Program-made: the position numbers and the translations under genes
Shown here: one piece after another, positions 8,166 through 16,884 of the stretch
How the letters are laid out: each line of letters opens with the position of its first letter
Position numbering within the stretch: the first letter of the stretch is position 1
Source of the DNA: Moraxellaceae bacterium
Lineage (GTDB): Bacteria; Pseudomonadota; Gammaproteobacteria; Pseudomonadales; Moraxellaceae
Length of the DNA stretch: 27,566 bases
Direction of reading: 5' to 3'
NCBI GenBank assembly: GCA_003543245.1
Contig: DPJB01000029.1
Span: forward strand, 1-27,566
Notes under the pieces: model-generated
Database searches by the model: none
What the model saw: the letters and a program-made list of their open reading frames with translations, nothing else
What the model was told of the DNA's origin: nothing

Positions 8166-9026
8166 ATGTCCACCGCCAATCCTGCCGTCATCAGCCGCCC
8201 GGTCACCCGCATTGTCCGCGGCGTGCCAGCCTCCGATGGTGCCGGCGTCAAACTCAACCGGGTCATCGGCACATCCATTGTGCCGGACATTGACCCGTTT
8301 CTCATGCTCGACGAGTTTCGTTCGGACCAGGCCGGGGACTACATCGCCGGTTTCCCTGACCATCCGCACCGCGGCTTCGAAACAGTGACCTACATGCTGG
8401 CCGGCCGAATGCGTCATCAGGACAACCATGGTCACAGCGGCCTGATGGTACCTGGCTCGGTGCAATGGATGACTGCAGGCCGGGGCATCGTGCACTCGGA
8501 AATGCCGGAGCAGGAAGACGGCCTGATGTGGGGCTTTCAGCTTTGGGTCAACCTGCCTGCACAAGACAAGATGAATGCACCGCGCTACCAGGAGTTCCCA
8601 CCCGAATCCATTCCAGTGGTAAGACCTGCAAGCGGCGCAGAGGTCAAGTTGATCGCAGGCGAACTTGCTGGCGCCACAGGCCCGGTACAGGGCATTGCCA
8701 CACGCCCGCTCTACTGGGACATCAGCCTGGCACCCGACACCACGTACTCACCACTGGTCCCCGACTCTCACCAGGCTTTTCTCTATTTTTTTCAGGGAGA
8801 TGCAATGGTAGGACCAAATGATGGACATCATGCAGAACAAGGACAAATGGCGGTTCTCGGAAGTGGTAATACCATTAAGATACGTTCCGGAAACAAAGGG
8901 GCACGACTACTCCTGATTGCCGGCCAGCCCCTCCGTGAACCCGTTGCACGTTATGGTCCCTTCGTGATGAACACCCAGGACGAGATCCACCAGGCCTTTC
9001 AGGACTACCGGGAAGGCCGGTTCTGA
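8166..9026 (+). CDS. Pirin family protein
   Basis: The product is 286 residues, usual for bacterial pirins, which are two-domain cupins binding one metal ion. The N-terminal cupin signature is complete: DPFLMLDEF (43-51), HPHRGFETVTYML (66-78), and GSVQWMTAGRGIVHSEMP (97-114). The expected metal ligands are His66, His68, His110 and Glu112. The start is supported by AGGAGA (8155-8160) with 5-base spacing. Known bacterial pirins act as quercetinases or bind enzymes such as pyruvate dehydrogenase; which role applies here cannot be told. The gene is monocistronic: a terminator lies upstream, and the convergent L,D-transpeptidase gene ends only 6 bases after its stop, so the two 3' ends almost touch. 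Confidence 0.95.
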   Translation: MSTANPAVISRPVTRIVRGVPASDGAGVKLNRVIGTSIVPDIDPFLMLDEFRSDQAGDYIAGFPDHPHRGFETVTYMLAGRMRHQDNHGHSGLMVPGSVQWMTAGRGIVHSEMPEQEDGLMWGFQLWVNLPAQDKMNAPRYQEFPPESIPVVRPASGAEVKLIAGELAGATGPVQGIATRPLYWDISLAPDTTYSPLVPDSHQAFLYFFQGDAMVGPNDGHHAEQGQMAVLGSGNTIKIRSGNKGARLLLIAGQPLREPVARYGPFVMNTQDEIHQAFQDYREGRF

Positions 9027-9032
9027 GCAGCA

Positions 9033-10631
9033 CTACATCACTACGGCGCGGTCCAGAACACTGACCAGCGGCTGGTCGCGCTCGTAGATATCCACCTTGA
9101 AAGAGACATACCCATCTGCAGCTACATCTACCGTCCAGTACACCAGCATGATCGGAATTGGTGCGACCAGATCAACCTGGCGGGTTTTACCCTCGGCGAT
9201 AGCTGCATCCAGTGCCTCGCGGCTCCAGTTCACCGGATCATCCAGAAGCAGAACCGCCAGCTCATGTACGTTCTCGACACGGGTGCAGCCTGAACTGAAG
9301 GCACGCTGACTAGACTCGAACAGCTCCTTGTGGGGAGTGTCATGCAGGTACACGGCATAAGGGTTGGGGAAACGGATGGCCAGTTGACCCAGTGAATTAC
9401 CCTCTCCGGCATCCTGACGCAGAATGATGTTGCCTGGCCGCCACCAGTTGACCGACCCTTCCGGAATGGTACGACCATCCCGCGTAAAAACCCTCAGGTT
9501 ATTCCTCCTCAGGTAACCCCGGTCCTTGCGCACCTTGGGAAGGACATCCTTCGCCATGATGGTTGGTGGCACCGTCCAGGTCGGATTAAGGGTGAGATGC
9601 GTGATTGTCGCGCGGAATACCGGCGTTGACCGGTACGCCCTGCCTACTTGTACCCGCGACACCCAGGCTGCCTTGCCTTCCCGCATGTAAACAATACGGA
9701 AGCCGGCAATATCCACGACAACCATCGGCCCCATGCCAGGGTCATGCACCCAGCGCATGCGCTCCAGATTGGCCCTGAGCTGGTCAATCCGCTGCTGCAG
9801 GGGAACATTGAGCACCTTCAATGTTTGAGGGCCTGCCACGCCATCAGGCTCAAGATAGGCCTCGCGCTGAAAGCGCATGAGGGCCAGGGCAAGCTCATCA
9901 TCAAAAAATGTCGGCTCCCCCGTAAGCACCCGGCTGGCAAGACCCGCCTGCTGCAGGCGACTGCGCAAGATGGCAACACGGGCATCCGTCATTCCAGGCT
10001 TGAGCGGCTTGCCGGCCGGCACCACAGGCCAGCCACCCTCGTATACCTGTCCCCGCAGACGGGCCAGTGCTGCTCGCAAAACGTTGTACTCGGGACGCAC
10101 CGGACGGGCATACGTGAAGGCAGAAGCAATCCGCCCGGCATCAACAGCTTCACGTGCCTTGGCCAGCAGCCCTTGTAAGTCAGGCGTGGCGGGGGCGAAG
10201 TTCCAGTGGGCATCCAGCGCCACCGGATCAACCTTGCCCCGGTAGAGGTGCAGCAAGGCCAGCAGATAGGCGCGTGTGGCCAGATTCTCCATGGCCGCAT
10301 CCTGCCCGCCCCGACGTTGCCATGCACGGAGCGACTCCACCCCGTAATCGGCAGGATTCAGCCCGTCCGTCACCAGCTCATCCAGCGCTCCCAGCAATTG
10401 CGGCAATCGTTGCTGGTCCAGCCAGAAAGTGCCCCCCTCATAACCTGTCTGAAAGCTGGACACGGCCGCCCGCAGTACCCTGTCATCGCGAATAACCATG
10501 GTCTCGGCCATTGCAGCCAGTGCCACCTCATCAGGCACCGGGGTAGTCTCTGCCTCCGGCTCCAGTGCAAAGCAGGCAACCGACGTCAGCCAGAGCATCA
10601 GCACCATCAGACGGCCCATAGAACCACTCAT
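9033..10631 (-). CDS. Murein L,D-transpeptidase of the LdtD/YcbB type
   Basis: The product is 532 residues from the ATG at 10631, chosen because AGGGAG lies 6 bases upstream and the hydrophobic export signal (MGRLMVLMLWLTSVACFA) follows directly; in-frame ATGs at 10649, 10673 and 10679 would add a non-signal-like extension. The order is signal sequence, an N-terminal scaffold domain (about 50-200), a peptidoglycan-binding type 1 domain (about 213-275, with FFDDELALALMRFQ and DGVAGPQTLKVLN), and a YkuD catalytic domain (about 302-480). The catalytic motif is present: His430 in VYLHDTPHK and Cys449 in FSSGCTRVEN. The family forms 3-3 crosslinks between meso-diaminopimelate residues in periplasmic peptidoglycan. 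A second, different L,D-transpeptidase-family gene diverges from it 203 bases away. Confidence 0.93.
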   Translation of the reverse strand: MSGSMGRLMVLMLWLTSVACFALEPEAETTPVPDEVALAAMAETMVIRDDRVLRAAVSSFQTGYEGGTFWLDQQRLPQLLGALDELVTDGLNPADYGVESLRAWQRRGGQDAAMENLATRAYLLALLHLYRGKVDPVALDAHWNFAPATPDLQGLLAKAREAVDAGRIASAFTYARPVRPEYNVLRAALARLRGQVYEGGWPVVPAGKPLKPGMTDARVAILRSRLQQAGLASRVLTGEPTFFDDELALALMRFQREAYLEPDGVAGPQTLKVLNVPLQQRIDQLRANLERMRWVHDPGMGPMVVVDIAGFRIVYMREGKAAWVSRVQVGRAYRSTPVFRATITHLTLNPTWTVPPTIMAKDVLPKVRKDRGYLRRNNLRVFTRDGRTIPEGSVNWWRPGNIILRQDAGEGNSLGQLAIRFPNPYAVYLHDTPHKELFESSQRAFSSGCTRVENVHELAVLLLDDPVNWSREALDAAIAEGKTRQVDLVAPIPIMLVYWTVDVAADGYVSFKVDIYERDQPLVSVLDRAVVM

Positions 10632-10834
10632 CCCCGACTCCCTCTCCATCGGCTTGTTACAGCCGGCGCTCATCCCCATAAAGGGGTTTGCAGATGGTTA
10701 CGATTCTACCTTGTCGGCCCGCCCTGGAGATGTCAGGATTATTGAATAACGCAGTGCTTCTGCGAGGGATTGCGCCATGCAACGCTCCTGGCTTCTGGTG
10801 GAGCAGTAACTGACTTGTCCTCGCGGAGTACCAT

Positions 10835-11536
10835 ATGCGCCGTTTGCTCTCTATAGTTGCCCTGCTCGCCATGCCACTGGCATCGCCTGCACTGGCAGGA
10901 AACAACCTCTCGGACCAACTGCTTGCTGCGGCCCCGGATGCCAGTCCTGCCGTACTGAAACTGGCCGCCAGTGCACTGGCCTGCGCCACAGCAAACGGCA
11001 TGGCCCCCTCATCCCGCCTTGCCGTCATTGACTACTCCCGCCCTTCGTCCGTGCCGCGCCTTTGGGTATTTGATACACGCGAGGCCCGCCTGCTGTTTCG
11101 TGAGCTAGTTGCACACGGCAAGCACACCGGCGACAACCTTGCCCGTGACTTTTCCAACATTGAAGGCAGCCTGCAATCCAGCCTGGGGCTGTTTCGCACC
11201 ATGGACACCTACAATGGCGGCAACGGCTACTCCATGCGTATGGACGGCCTTGAGCCAGGCTTCAACGATCAGGCCCTCAAGCGCTCCATCGTGATGCATG
11301 GCGCACCCTATGTGAATGAGTCAACCGTCCAGAAACTGGGACGTCTTGGGCGCAGCTGGGGTTGCCCGGCGGTACGCGAAGGCATGGCGCGCCAGATCAT
11401 TGATACGCTTAAAGGCGGCCAGTTTGTCTTTTCGTATTACCCGGACAAGAAATGGCTGAGCCAGTCCCGCTTTCTCAACTGCACACCGACAGTGGCACAG
11501 GCATCACAGCGCCCTGACAACAACGCCATGAACTGA
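10835..11536 (+). CDS. Murein L,D-transpeptidase catalytic domain family protein (YkuD_2 type)
   Basis: The product is 233 residues with a signal peptide (MRRLLSIVALLAMPLASPALA). GGAG at 10825-10828 gives 6-base spacing to the ATG. Residues 60-185 carry the family pattern: LAVIDYSRPSSVPRLWVFD, HGKHTGDNLARDFSN, SIVMHGAPYV with His155, and RSWGCPAVR with Cys177. This is a compact single-domain family distinct from the LdtD type encoded divergently. By homology it acts on peptidoglycan peptides in the periplasm, but its biochemical activity is less well established than that of classical Ldt enzymes. It is monocistronic and ends on a strong terminator. Confidence 0.9.
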   Translation: MRRLLSIVALLAMPLASPALAGNNLSDQLLAAAPDASPAVLKLAASALACATANGMAPSSRLAVIDYSRPSSVPRLWVFDTREARLLFRELVAHGKHTGDNLARDFSNIEGSLQSSLGLFRTMDTYNGGNGYSMRMDGLEPGFNDQALKRSIVMHGAPYVNESTVQKLGRLGRSWGCPAVREGMARQIIDTLKGGQFVFSYYPDKKWLSQSRFLNCTPTVAQASQRPDNNAMN

Positions 11537-11551
11537 GGCTGTATCCCCTGC

Positions 11552-11584
11552 ATGAAAAAGCCCCGCATTGCGGGGCTTTTTCAT
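11552..11584. terminator. Rho-independent terminator, perfect 15-bp stem, bidirectional
   Basis: Arms 11552-11566 and 11570-11584 are perfectly complementary around a 3-base loop, with a GCCCCGC/GCGGGGC core and A5/T5 flanks. It serves the plus-strand transpeptidase gene and can also stop the convergent minus-strand RND operon. Confidence 0.92.
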
Positions 11585-11607
11585 TGGCGACCAAAATGGT
11601 CGCCAAT
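11583..11607. other. Second perfect hairpin directly abutting the terminator
   Basis: ATTGGCGACCA (11583-11593) pairs with TGGTCGCCAAT (11597-11607) around AAA. It overlaps the end of the preceding terminator by two bases and lies 20 bases past the RND permease stop. It has no T-run, so it may protect the 3' end or strengthen termination of the minus-strand operon. Confidence 0.75.
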
Positions 11608-11627
11608 GCTGCATCAGACACGCTTGC

Positions 11628-14600
11628 TCAATGCGTCTTGCCACCACCAAGCAGGCGGAAGGTCAGTTTTTTCAGGTCATCCAGATACGTGTAAACCACC
11701 GGCACCACGATCAGGGTAAGCAAGGTGGAGGTGATCACGCCACCGATAATTGCATGGGCCATAGGGGCGCGCTGTTCTGCACCCTCGCCCAACCCGAGCG
11801 CCAGCGGCACCATACCCATCACCATGGCAGAGGTTGTCATCAGAATGGGGCGCAAGCGTGTGCGGCCGGCATTCATGATGGCCTCGGAACGTTCCTGCCC
11901 GGCCTTCACAGCCACATTGATGAAGTCGACGATAAGAATCGCGTTCTTGGTCACCAGCCCCATCAACATGATCACACCGATGATCGAGAAAATATTCAGC
12001 GTACTGCCAAACAGGAACAGTGCCGCAAACACACCAATAAGAGACAACGGCAACGAAGTCATGATCGACACCGGATGCAGGAAGCTGTTGAACTGCGAAC
12101 CCAGCAGCATGTAGATGAAAATCACGGCCAGCAAAAGTGCAGAACCCGCATACCCGATTGACTCGGCCATGTCCTTGTTCTGACCTTCCGTTTCAAAACG
12201 GTATCCTGGAGGAAGCTTGATGCTGTCCTGAAGTTTCTTGATGTCTGCCCCCACATCACCCGCAGGGCGTCCCTCAACGTTGGCTTGTATCATCACTTCA
12301 CGGAACAGGTTACGACGATTGATCTGTGCGGCACCGGTAGTTTCCGAAATACGAACAACCTGCCCCAGTGTCACCATGTTCTGTGCACCCGTCACCGGGT
12401 CCCTCACGCCGCTGGCAACAGGCAACGCACCAAGATCACTGACGGTGCGGCGCTCCATGCGGGGCAACTGCACATTCACATCGTAGTTTTCACCGCTGGC
12501 ATCCTGCCAGGTAGTGACATCATCGCCGGCCAGCAAGGGGCGCAACGTGGCGCCAAGGCGGCCAACACTCAGTCCCAGGTCGGAAGCCTGCTCTCGATCA
12601 ATGTTTACCGCCACTGTCGGCTTGGGTGCCAGCAGCGACGTTTCAATATCCACCAGGCCATTGATCTTGCGCATGCCCGCAACAATTTCGTCCGATATCT
12701 TGCGCAACTGCTCAAGGTCATCACCCTGCACAGACAGCATGATGGGCTTGAGGCCGCCAGACACCGCCTCTTTTGCAGCCGCCACCGAAGTAAGGGTAAT
12801 GCCGCCAACACGTGACAAACGCTGGCGCAAATCCCGTGTCAGTTCCTTCTGGCTGCGCTCACGCTCCGACTTCGGCTTGAGCTTTACCCGGATACCGGCA
12901 TGATCCTTGCCTACATTCATGCCGGTATTGATGGTGGCATAGCTGGCAATCACCTCAGGATACTGGCGAATAATGGCATCCACTTGCAGCACTTTTTGCT
13001 GGGTGTACTCCAGGGAGGACCCGGCCGGCGTCTGGAATTTCACACCGATTTCCGACATGTCAGGCTCTGGCACAAATTCACCGCCGATATTGGCTGCCAG
13101 CACAAAAGCCCCGACAAGGCTGGCCAACGCAATACCCATGGTGGTTGCCCGATGCTTGAGCGCCCACGCCACCAGACGCACATAAAGATCACCAAGGCCA
13201 TCCAGCCAGTCCGAGAACCGGTCAAGCATGCGGCCCAGCCACGAGGTTTTCTTGCGTCCATGAATATCCGGATCAGGCCAGATGGATGACAGCATGGGGT
13301 CGAGCGTGAAGCTCACAAACATCGACAGCAATACTGCCGACGATACCGTTACACCAAACTGGTAGAAGAAGCGGCCGATGATGCCACCCATGAATGCCAC
13401 CGGCAGAAACACCGCCACAATCGCCAGCGTGGTCGCCAGAACGGCCAGACCGATTTCCCTGGTGCCGTCCATTGCCGCCGTACGATGATCCTTGCCCATG
13501 GCACCATGACGCACGATGTTTTCACGCACCACAATGGCGTCGTCAATCAACAGGCCAATACACAGCGACAACGCCATCAAGGTCATCAGGTTGAGCGTAA
13601 AACCAAAGAAATAAACAGCAAACAGTGTACCCAGCAAGGAAATGGGCAGCGTCAGACCCGTGATGACGGTGGAACGCCACGATCCCAGGAACAGGAAAAC
13701 AATGAGGATCGCGAGCAAGGCACCTTCGACCAGTGTCTTCTGTACATCCTCAAGCGATGCACGAATCGACCGGGAGCTGTCGGCCACCTCGATCATCTTT
13801 ACACCGGCAGGCAACTCCTTTCTCAGTTCATCCATCACCTCGTGCGACTTGTCCACCACCTTGATGGTATTGGCACCCGACGACTTGATGACATCAACCG
13901 ATACGGCACGCTCGCCGTTAATCATGGCGGCAGATTCCAGCTCCTGCTCACCATCAACCACATCGGCAACCTGCTCCAGATATACCGGGCCGCTGGCATG
14001 CTGCGCCACAATCAGGCGGCGGAAATCCTTCGGGTTGGCGATGCGCCCCTTGATCTGGACAATCTGCTCGACATTGTTCAACGTGAGCGAACCGGCCGGC
14101 AGCTCCTGATTCTCGGTGCGCAGCATCTGCACCACCTGATCAACACCGATGCCATACCCGCGCAGACGCTCCGGGCGGATAAAGACACGAATCTCTCGTT
14201 TCACACCGCCAATGACTTCCACCTTGCCCACACCCGGCACGGTCTGGAAGCGCTTTTTCACCTTCTGCTCAATCCAGGTAGAGACTTCACGCGGCGTCAG
14301 CGTTGACGACGTGAACGCCAGCGAGACTACCGGCACGGAGCCCGGGTTGTAGCGCTCGATGATGGGGTCGTCGACCTCATCGCGAAAATCGTTCTTGATC
14401 AGTGCAATCTTGTCGCGCACATCCTGCACAGCCACCGCAACAGGCACATCAAGATAGAACTCGATGGCCACAAACGAACGGCCCTCGTAAGAGGTAGAGA
14501 ACACTCGTTTCACACCGGCAATGGTGTTAACGGAGTCCTCGATCTTGCGCGTGACATCGGACTCCACCACTTCAGGTGAGGCGCCAATGTAATTGGTGTT

Positions 14601-14741
14601 GATGATGACAAATGGAAACTCCACATTGGGAAATTCCTCAACCCCGATATCCTTCCAGGAGAATAATCCAAGCACCATGAGCGCAAACATCATCATGGCA
14701 GCAAAGACGGGATTGTTGATGCTGACGCGGGTAAGCCACAT
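11628..14741 (-). CDS. RND multidrug efflux permease (inner-membrane pump)
   Basis: The product is about 1037 residues, the usual length for AcrB/MexB-type HAE1 pumps, with a first membrane helix at the N-terminus (NPVFAAMMMFALMVLGLFSW), two large periplasmic loops and helix clusters near 335-540 and 870-1030. The proton-relay aspartate pair is present in helix 4 (CIGLLIDDAIVVREN) and the helix 10 lysine in LMGLVTKNAILIVDF. The pump exchanges protons for drugs or other amphiphilic compounds and needs an adaptor and an outer-membrane channel. Two ATGs are possible, 14747 and 14741; GGAG (14754-14751) spaces better to 14741. It is the last gene of a tetR-adaptor-permease operon, 24 bases after the adaptor stop. 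No outer-membrane TolC-type gene follows, so a channel encoded elsewhere is probably shared. Confidence 0.95.
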   Translation of the reverse strand: MWLTRVSINNPVFAAMMMFALMVLGLFSWKDIGVEEFPNVEFPFVIINTNYIGASPEVVESDVTRKIEDSVNTIAGVKRVFSTSYEGRSFVAIEFYLDVPVAVAVQDVRDKIALIKNDFRDEVDDPIIERYNPGSVPVVSLAFTSSTLTPREVSTWIEQKVKKRFQTVPGVGKVEVIGGVKREIRVFIRPERLRGYGIGVDQVVQMLRTENQELPAGSLTLNNVEQIVQIKGRIANPKDFRRLIVAQHASGPVYLEQVADVVDGEQELESAAMINGERAVSVDVIKSSGANTIKVVDKSHEVMDELRKELPAGVKMIEVADSSRSIRASLEDVQKTLVEGALLAILIVFLFLGSWRSTVITGLTLPISLLGTLFAVYFFGFTLNLMTLMALSLCIGLLIDDAIVVRENIVRHGAMGKDHRTAAMDGTREIGLAVLATTLAIVAVFLPVAFMGGIIGRFFYQFGVTVSSAVLLSMFVSFTLDPMLSSIWPDPDIHGRKKTSWLGRMLDRFSDWLDGLGDLYVRLVAWALKHRATTMGIALASLVGAFVLAANIGGEFVPEPDMSEIGVKFQTPAGSSLEYTQQKVLQVDAIIRQYPEVIASYATINTGMNVGKDHAGIRVKLKPKSERERSQKELTRDLRQRLSRVGGITLTSVAAAKEAVSGGLKPIMLSVQGDDLEQLRKISDEIVAGMRKINGLVDIETSLLAPKPTVAVNIDREQASDLGLSVGRLGATLRPLLAGDDVTTWQDASGENYDVNVQLPRMERRTVSDLGALPVASGVRDPVTGAQNMVTLGQVVRISETTGAAQINRRNLFREVMIQANVEGRPAGDVGADIKKLQDSIKLPPGYRFETEGQNKDMAESIGYAGSALLLAVIFIYMLLGSQFNSFLHPVSIMTSLPLSLIGVFAALFLFGSTLNIFSIIGVIMLMGLVTKNAILIVDFINVAVKAGQERSEAIMNAGRTRLRPILMTTSAMVMGMVPLALGLGEGAEQRAPMAHAIIGGVITSTLLTLIVVPVVYTYLDDLKKLTFRLLGGGKTH

Positions 14742-14765
14742 AGCCATTAACTCCAGTCGGGTGGC

Positions 14766-15887
14766 TTACTTGCCAAGGGTGACCACTTTGGCAGGATGAT
14801 TGGCGGCCTGCTCATTAAGGCTGGCCACCACCACGGTCTCGCCATCAGCGACACCGCTGATGACAATCGCCTGACCGGCACGCTCATCAATAGTACCCAG
14901 CGTTACAACCCGCAGCTCCAGCTTGCCATCCTTGAGGACAAACACGGTGGAGCCGGCGTCACCACGACGGACCGCATTCAGCGGCATGATCACGGCCGTC
15001 TGCCCCGTACCGGAAGCAATCTCGCCACGGGCAAACATGCCACCCTTGAGTGCCGCATCAGAATTCTTTACCCGCACATACACGGCAATGGCACGCGTTG
15101 CCGCATCTGCCACAGGGTTTATACGGGCTATCTGCCCTTCAAAGCCACGGGAACCAAAGCCATCAACCGTAAAGCTGACAGGCTGACCAACACGTAACCG
15201 CGGCACTTCGGATGCGGGAAGCGAAACCTCCAGTTCCATCTCGCGCAAATCCACGATATCGAAAAGCCGGGCATCCATGCCGACACTGCTGCCTGGCTCT
15301 ACGTAACGCTTTGCCACGATACCGCTCATGGGCGCACGCACGGCCGCGTCGTTCAGGGCCTTGCGGGCAATATCCACAACAGCCTGCTGTGCACGTACCG
15401 CCTCTTCACGCGCCTCTGCCTCTCCCTGACTGCGGGCAAAATCATTTTCAGAAAAATAGTTCTTTTCAAACAGCTTGCGATTGCGATCAACGAGCGCACG
15501 CGACAACTGGGCCTCTACACTGGCACTGGCCAGCTGTGCCTCGGCCTGTTTGACACGCGCTTCCAGATCCTGCACGCCCAGACGTGCCAATACCTGGCCT
15601 TTCTCTACATGCTCGCCTTCACGCACCAGCACGGCCGAAATATCCGAAGCAACACGCGTCTGTACCGTTGTCTGGTTCAACGCCTGCAAGGCACCCGTCA
15701 CTGGCAGTCCGCCCGCCAGCACGCCACGTTTGACCACGGCAACATCGGCAGGCAGCAACTCCAGCGGTGCCTCACTGGTCGTCTTGACTGCAGCCTCCTC
15801 CTTTTTGTCACCACAACCGGCGAGACCAAAAACAGAGACCAGCGCCAGCAGCGCCACAGTGGTCGGGGTACGGGTCAGGTGTGTCAT
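14766..15887 (-). CDS. RND efflux periplasmic adaptor (membrane fusion lipoprotein)
   Basis: The product is 373 residues. A lipoprotein signal ends in the lipobox LAGC, with Cys25 as the expected lipidated residue. A biotinyl-lipoyl-like hairpin half is seen at about 75-105 (RVASDISAVLVREGEHVEKGQVLARL) and the returning half at about 195 (APMSGIVAKRYVEPGSSVG), separated by a coiled coil (about 108-180, rich in Ala, Glu and Arg). The beta-barrel and membrane-proximal domains follow. It links the inner-membrane pump to an outer-membrane channel. It lies between the TetR gene, whose 3' end it overlaps by 4 bases (ATGA), and the permease, so the three should be translated from one mRNA. Confidence 0.95.
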   Translation of the reverse strand: MTHLTRTPTTVALLALVSVFGLAGCGDKKEEAAVKTTSEAPLELLPADVAVVKRGVLAGGLPVTGALQALNQTTVQTRVASDISAVLVREGEHVEKGQVLARLGVQDLEARVKQAEAQLASASVEAQLSRALVDRNRKLFEKNYFSENDFARSQGEAEAREEAVRAQQAVVDIARKALNDAAVRAPMSGIVAKRYVEPGSSVGMDARLFDIVDLREMELEVSLPASEVPRLRVGQPVSFTVDGFGSRGFEGQIARINPVADAATRAIAVYVRVKNSDAALKGGMFARGEIASGTGQTAVIMPLNAVRRGDAGSTVFVLKDGKLELRVVTLGTIDERAGQAIVISGVADGETVVVASLNEQAANHPAKVVTLGK

Positions 15888-16696
15888 GTTGCAACAGCTC
15901 CGGTATCGTTGTTATCGGGAGTTGAATGAGAATTAACAGGCGCAATCCCGCGCCACATCATGTCCAGAATGCCTTCGGAAAGAACCGAGAAATCAATGCG
16001 GTCCGGCTGTGAAAGCCAGGCCAGAATCAGGCCGTCGCCCAGTGCAAACCAGAATGTTGCCATCAGGTCGGGATCAATATCACTGCGCACCAGTCCGGCC
16101 GTCTGCATGTCACGCACCATGCGTCCGACAAACTCCCAGCCTTGCTCATAGAACTGGGCGATTCGGTCGCGCACCTCGGGCTCACGCGACTGCCCCATCA
16201 CCTCGACAAACAGGCGTGGCCAGTCCGGGTCCGCCGTGGCCTGCTCAAGCCCGGAACTGAACACAGCCGCCATCATTTTGACGACACTGGCAGTTGCAGG
16301 ACCGGCGGCCATCCGGGCAACCGACCCCAGCATGCTGCTGGTGTCCCGCTGAAAGCGGGAGTCCAGCAAGGCAAAGTACAGGTCATTCTTGCTTTTGAAA
16401 TGCCAGTAAATGGCCCCTTTGGTCAGGCCTGCATCTGCGGCCACCTGATCAAGGCTGGCCCGCTGAAAGCCCTTCTGGCCAAACACGCGTGCGGCACTGG
16501 CAATGATCCGCTCACGCGTATCAGATGCCGGCGTCTGATACGCCAGCAATGCCATGAAATTGTCTGCCGGCCCAAGATGCTCTCTCACAGTCGCCACATC
16601 AACGCCTGCCGCCAGCGCCACATCGTCTTCGGTGGGCCGTTTTGGGTGCTGCCTCTGGGCAACCTCACGCAGCGCCGCCAGCAATGCATCTCTCAT
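15884..16696 (-). CDS. TetR/AcrR-type regulator of the RND operon with an apparent second, degenerate HTH
   Basis: The product is 270 residues, longer than the usual 190-220. A clear TetR DNA-binding domain lies at about 58-105 (TRERIIASAARVFGQKGFQ, then LDQVAADAGLTKGAIYWHF), and the rest is a helical ligand-binding domain. The first 55 residues look like a second, diverged copy of the same domain: LLAALREVAQRQ, DDVALAAGVDVATVREHL and NFMALLAY align with the classic TetR helices 1-4. I therefore infer a tandem HTH protein. Its start at 16696 has only a weak Shine-Dalgarno sequence; a shorter version beginning near residue 48 is possible, but no well-placed start codon with a strong ribosome site is seen there. 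Being first in the operon, it most likely represses its own transcription together with the pump. Confidence 0.88.
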   Translation of the reverse strand: MRDALLAALREVAQRQHPKRPTEDDVALAAGVDVATVREHLGPADNFMALLAYQTPASDTRERIIASAARVFGQKGFQRASLDQVAADAGLTKGAIYWHFKSKNDLYFALLDSRFQRDTSSMLGSVARMAAGPATASVVKMMAAVFSSGLEQATADPDWPRLFVEVMGQSREPEVRDRIAQFYEQGWEFVGRMVRDMQTAGLVRSDIDPDLMATFWFALGDGLILAWLSQPDRIDFSVLSEGILDMMWRGIAPVNSHSTPDNNDTGAVAT

Positions 16697-16744
16697 GTCG
16701 ACTTGCCTGTGAGGGTAGGGATACCGGATAAGAGTGACGTTCTA

Positions 16745-16762
16745 CCATACCGGCGAGTATGG
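16745..16762 (-). promoter_or_regulatory. Candidate operator/promoter of the RND operon
   Basis: CCATACCGGCGAGTATGG is an inverted repeat with 6-bp perfect arms and a 6-base spacer, about 50 bases upstream of the tetR-RND start codon. The half-site CATAC/GTATG resembles AcrR-type operators. On the minus strand CATACT (16761-16756) could serve as a -10 element, with TTTACC (16782-16777) as a weak -35 at short spacing, so a bound repressor would cover the promoter. Confidence 0.45.
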
Positions 16763-16821
16763 CGTACATACCACCAGGTAAAACCAGCCTGGTCACGCCA
16801 TGAACTTGCCAACCGGGACTG

Positions 16822-16854
16822 TAATCGATTAATTTAAACAGTCGTTTTAATCGA
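16822..16854 (+). promoter_or_regulatory. Overlapping palindromes upstream of the CecR-like tetR gene
   Basis: Three symmetric elements overlap here. TAATCGATTA (16822-16831) is a perfect palindrome. TCGATTAA (16825-16832) and TTAATCGA (16847-16854) form a perfect 8-bp inverted repeat. TTTAAACAGTCGTTTTAA (16833-16850) is a quasi-palindrome with AAAC/GTTT half-sites. The block ends 30 bases before the start codon of the plus-strand TetR gene, a typical place for autorepression. Confidence 0.5.
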
Positions 16855-16884
16855 CCATTTCCATCCTCTACGCCCGGAAGCCCC

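Noticed and set aside
13485..14306. A 273-residue plus-strand frame opposite the RND permease
   Set aside because: It is a shadow of the permease gene; the permease frame has all family motifs and this one has none.
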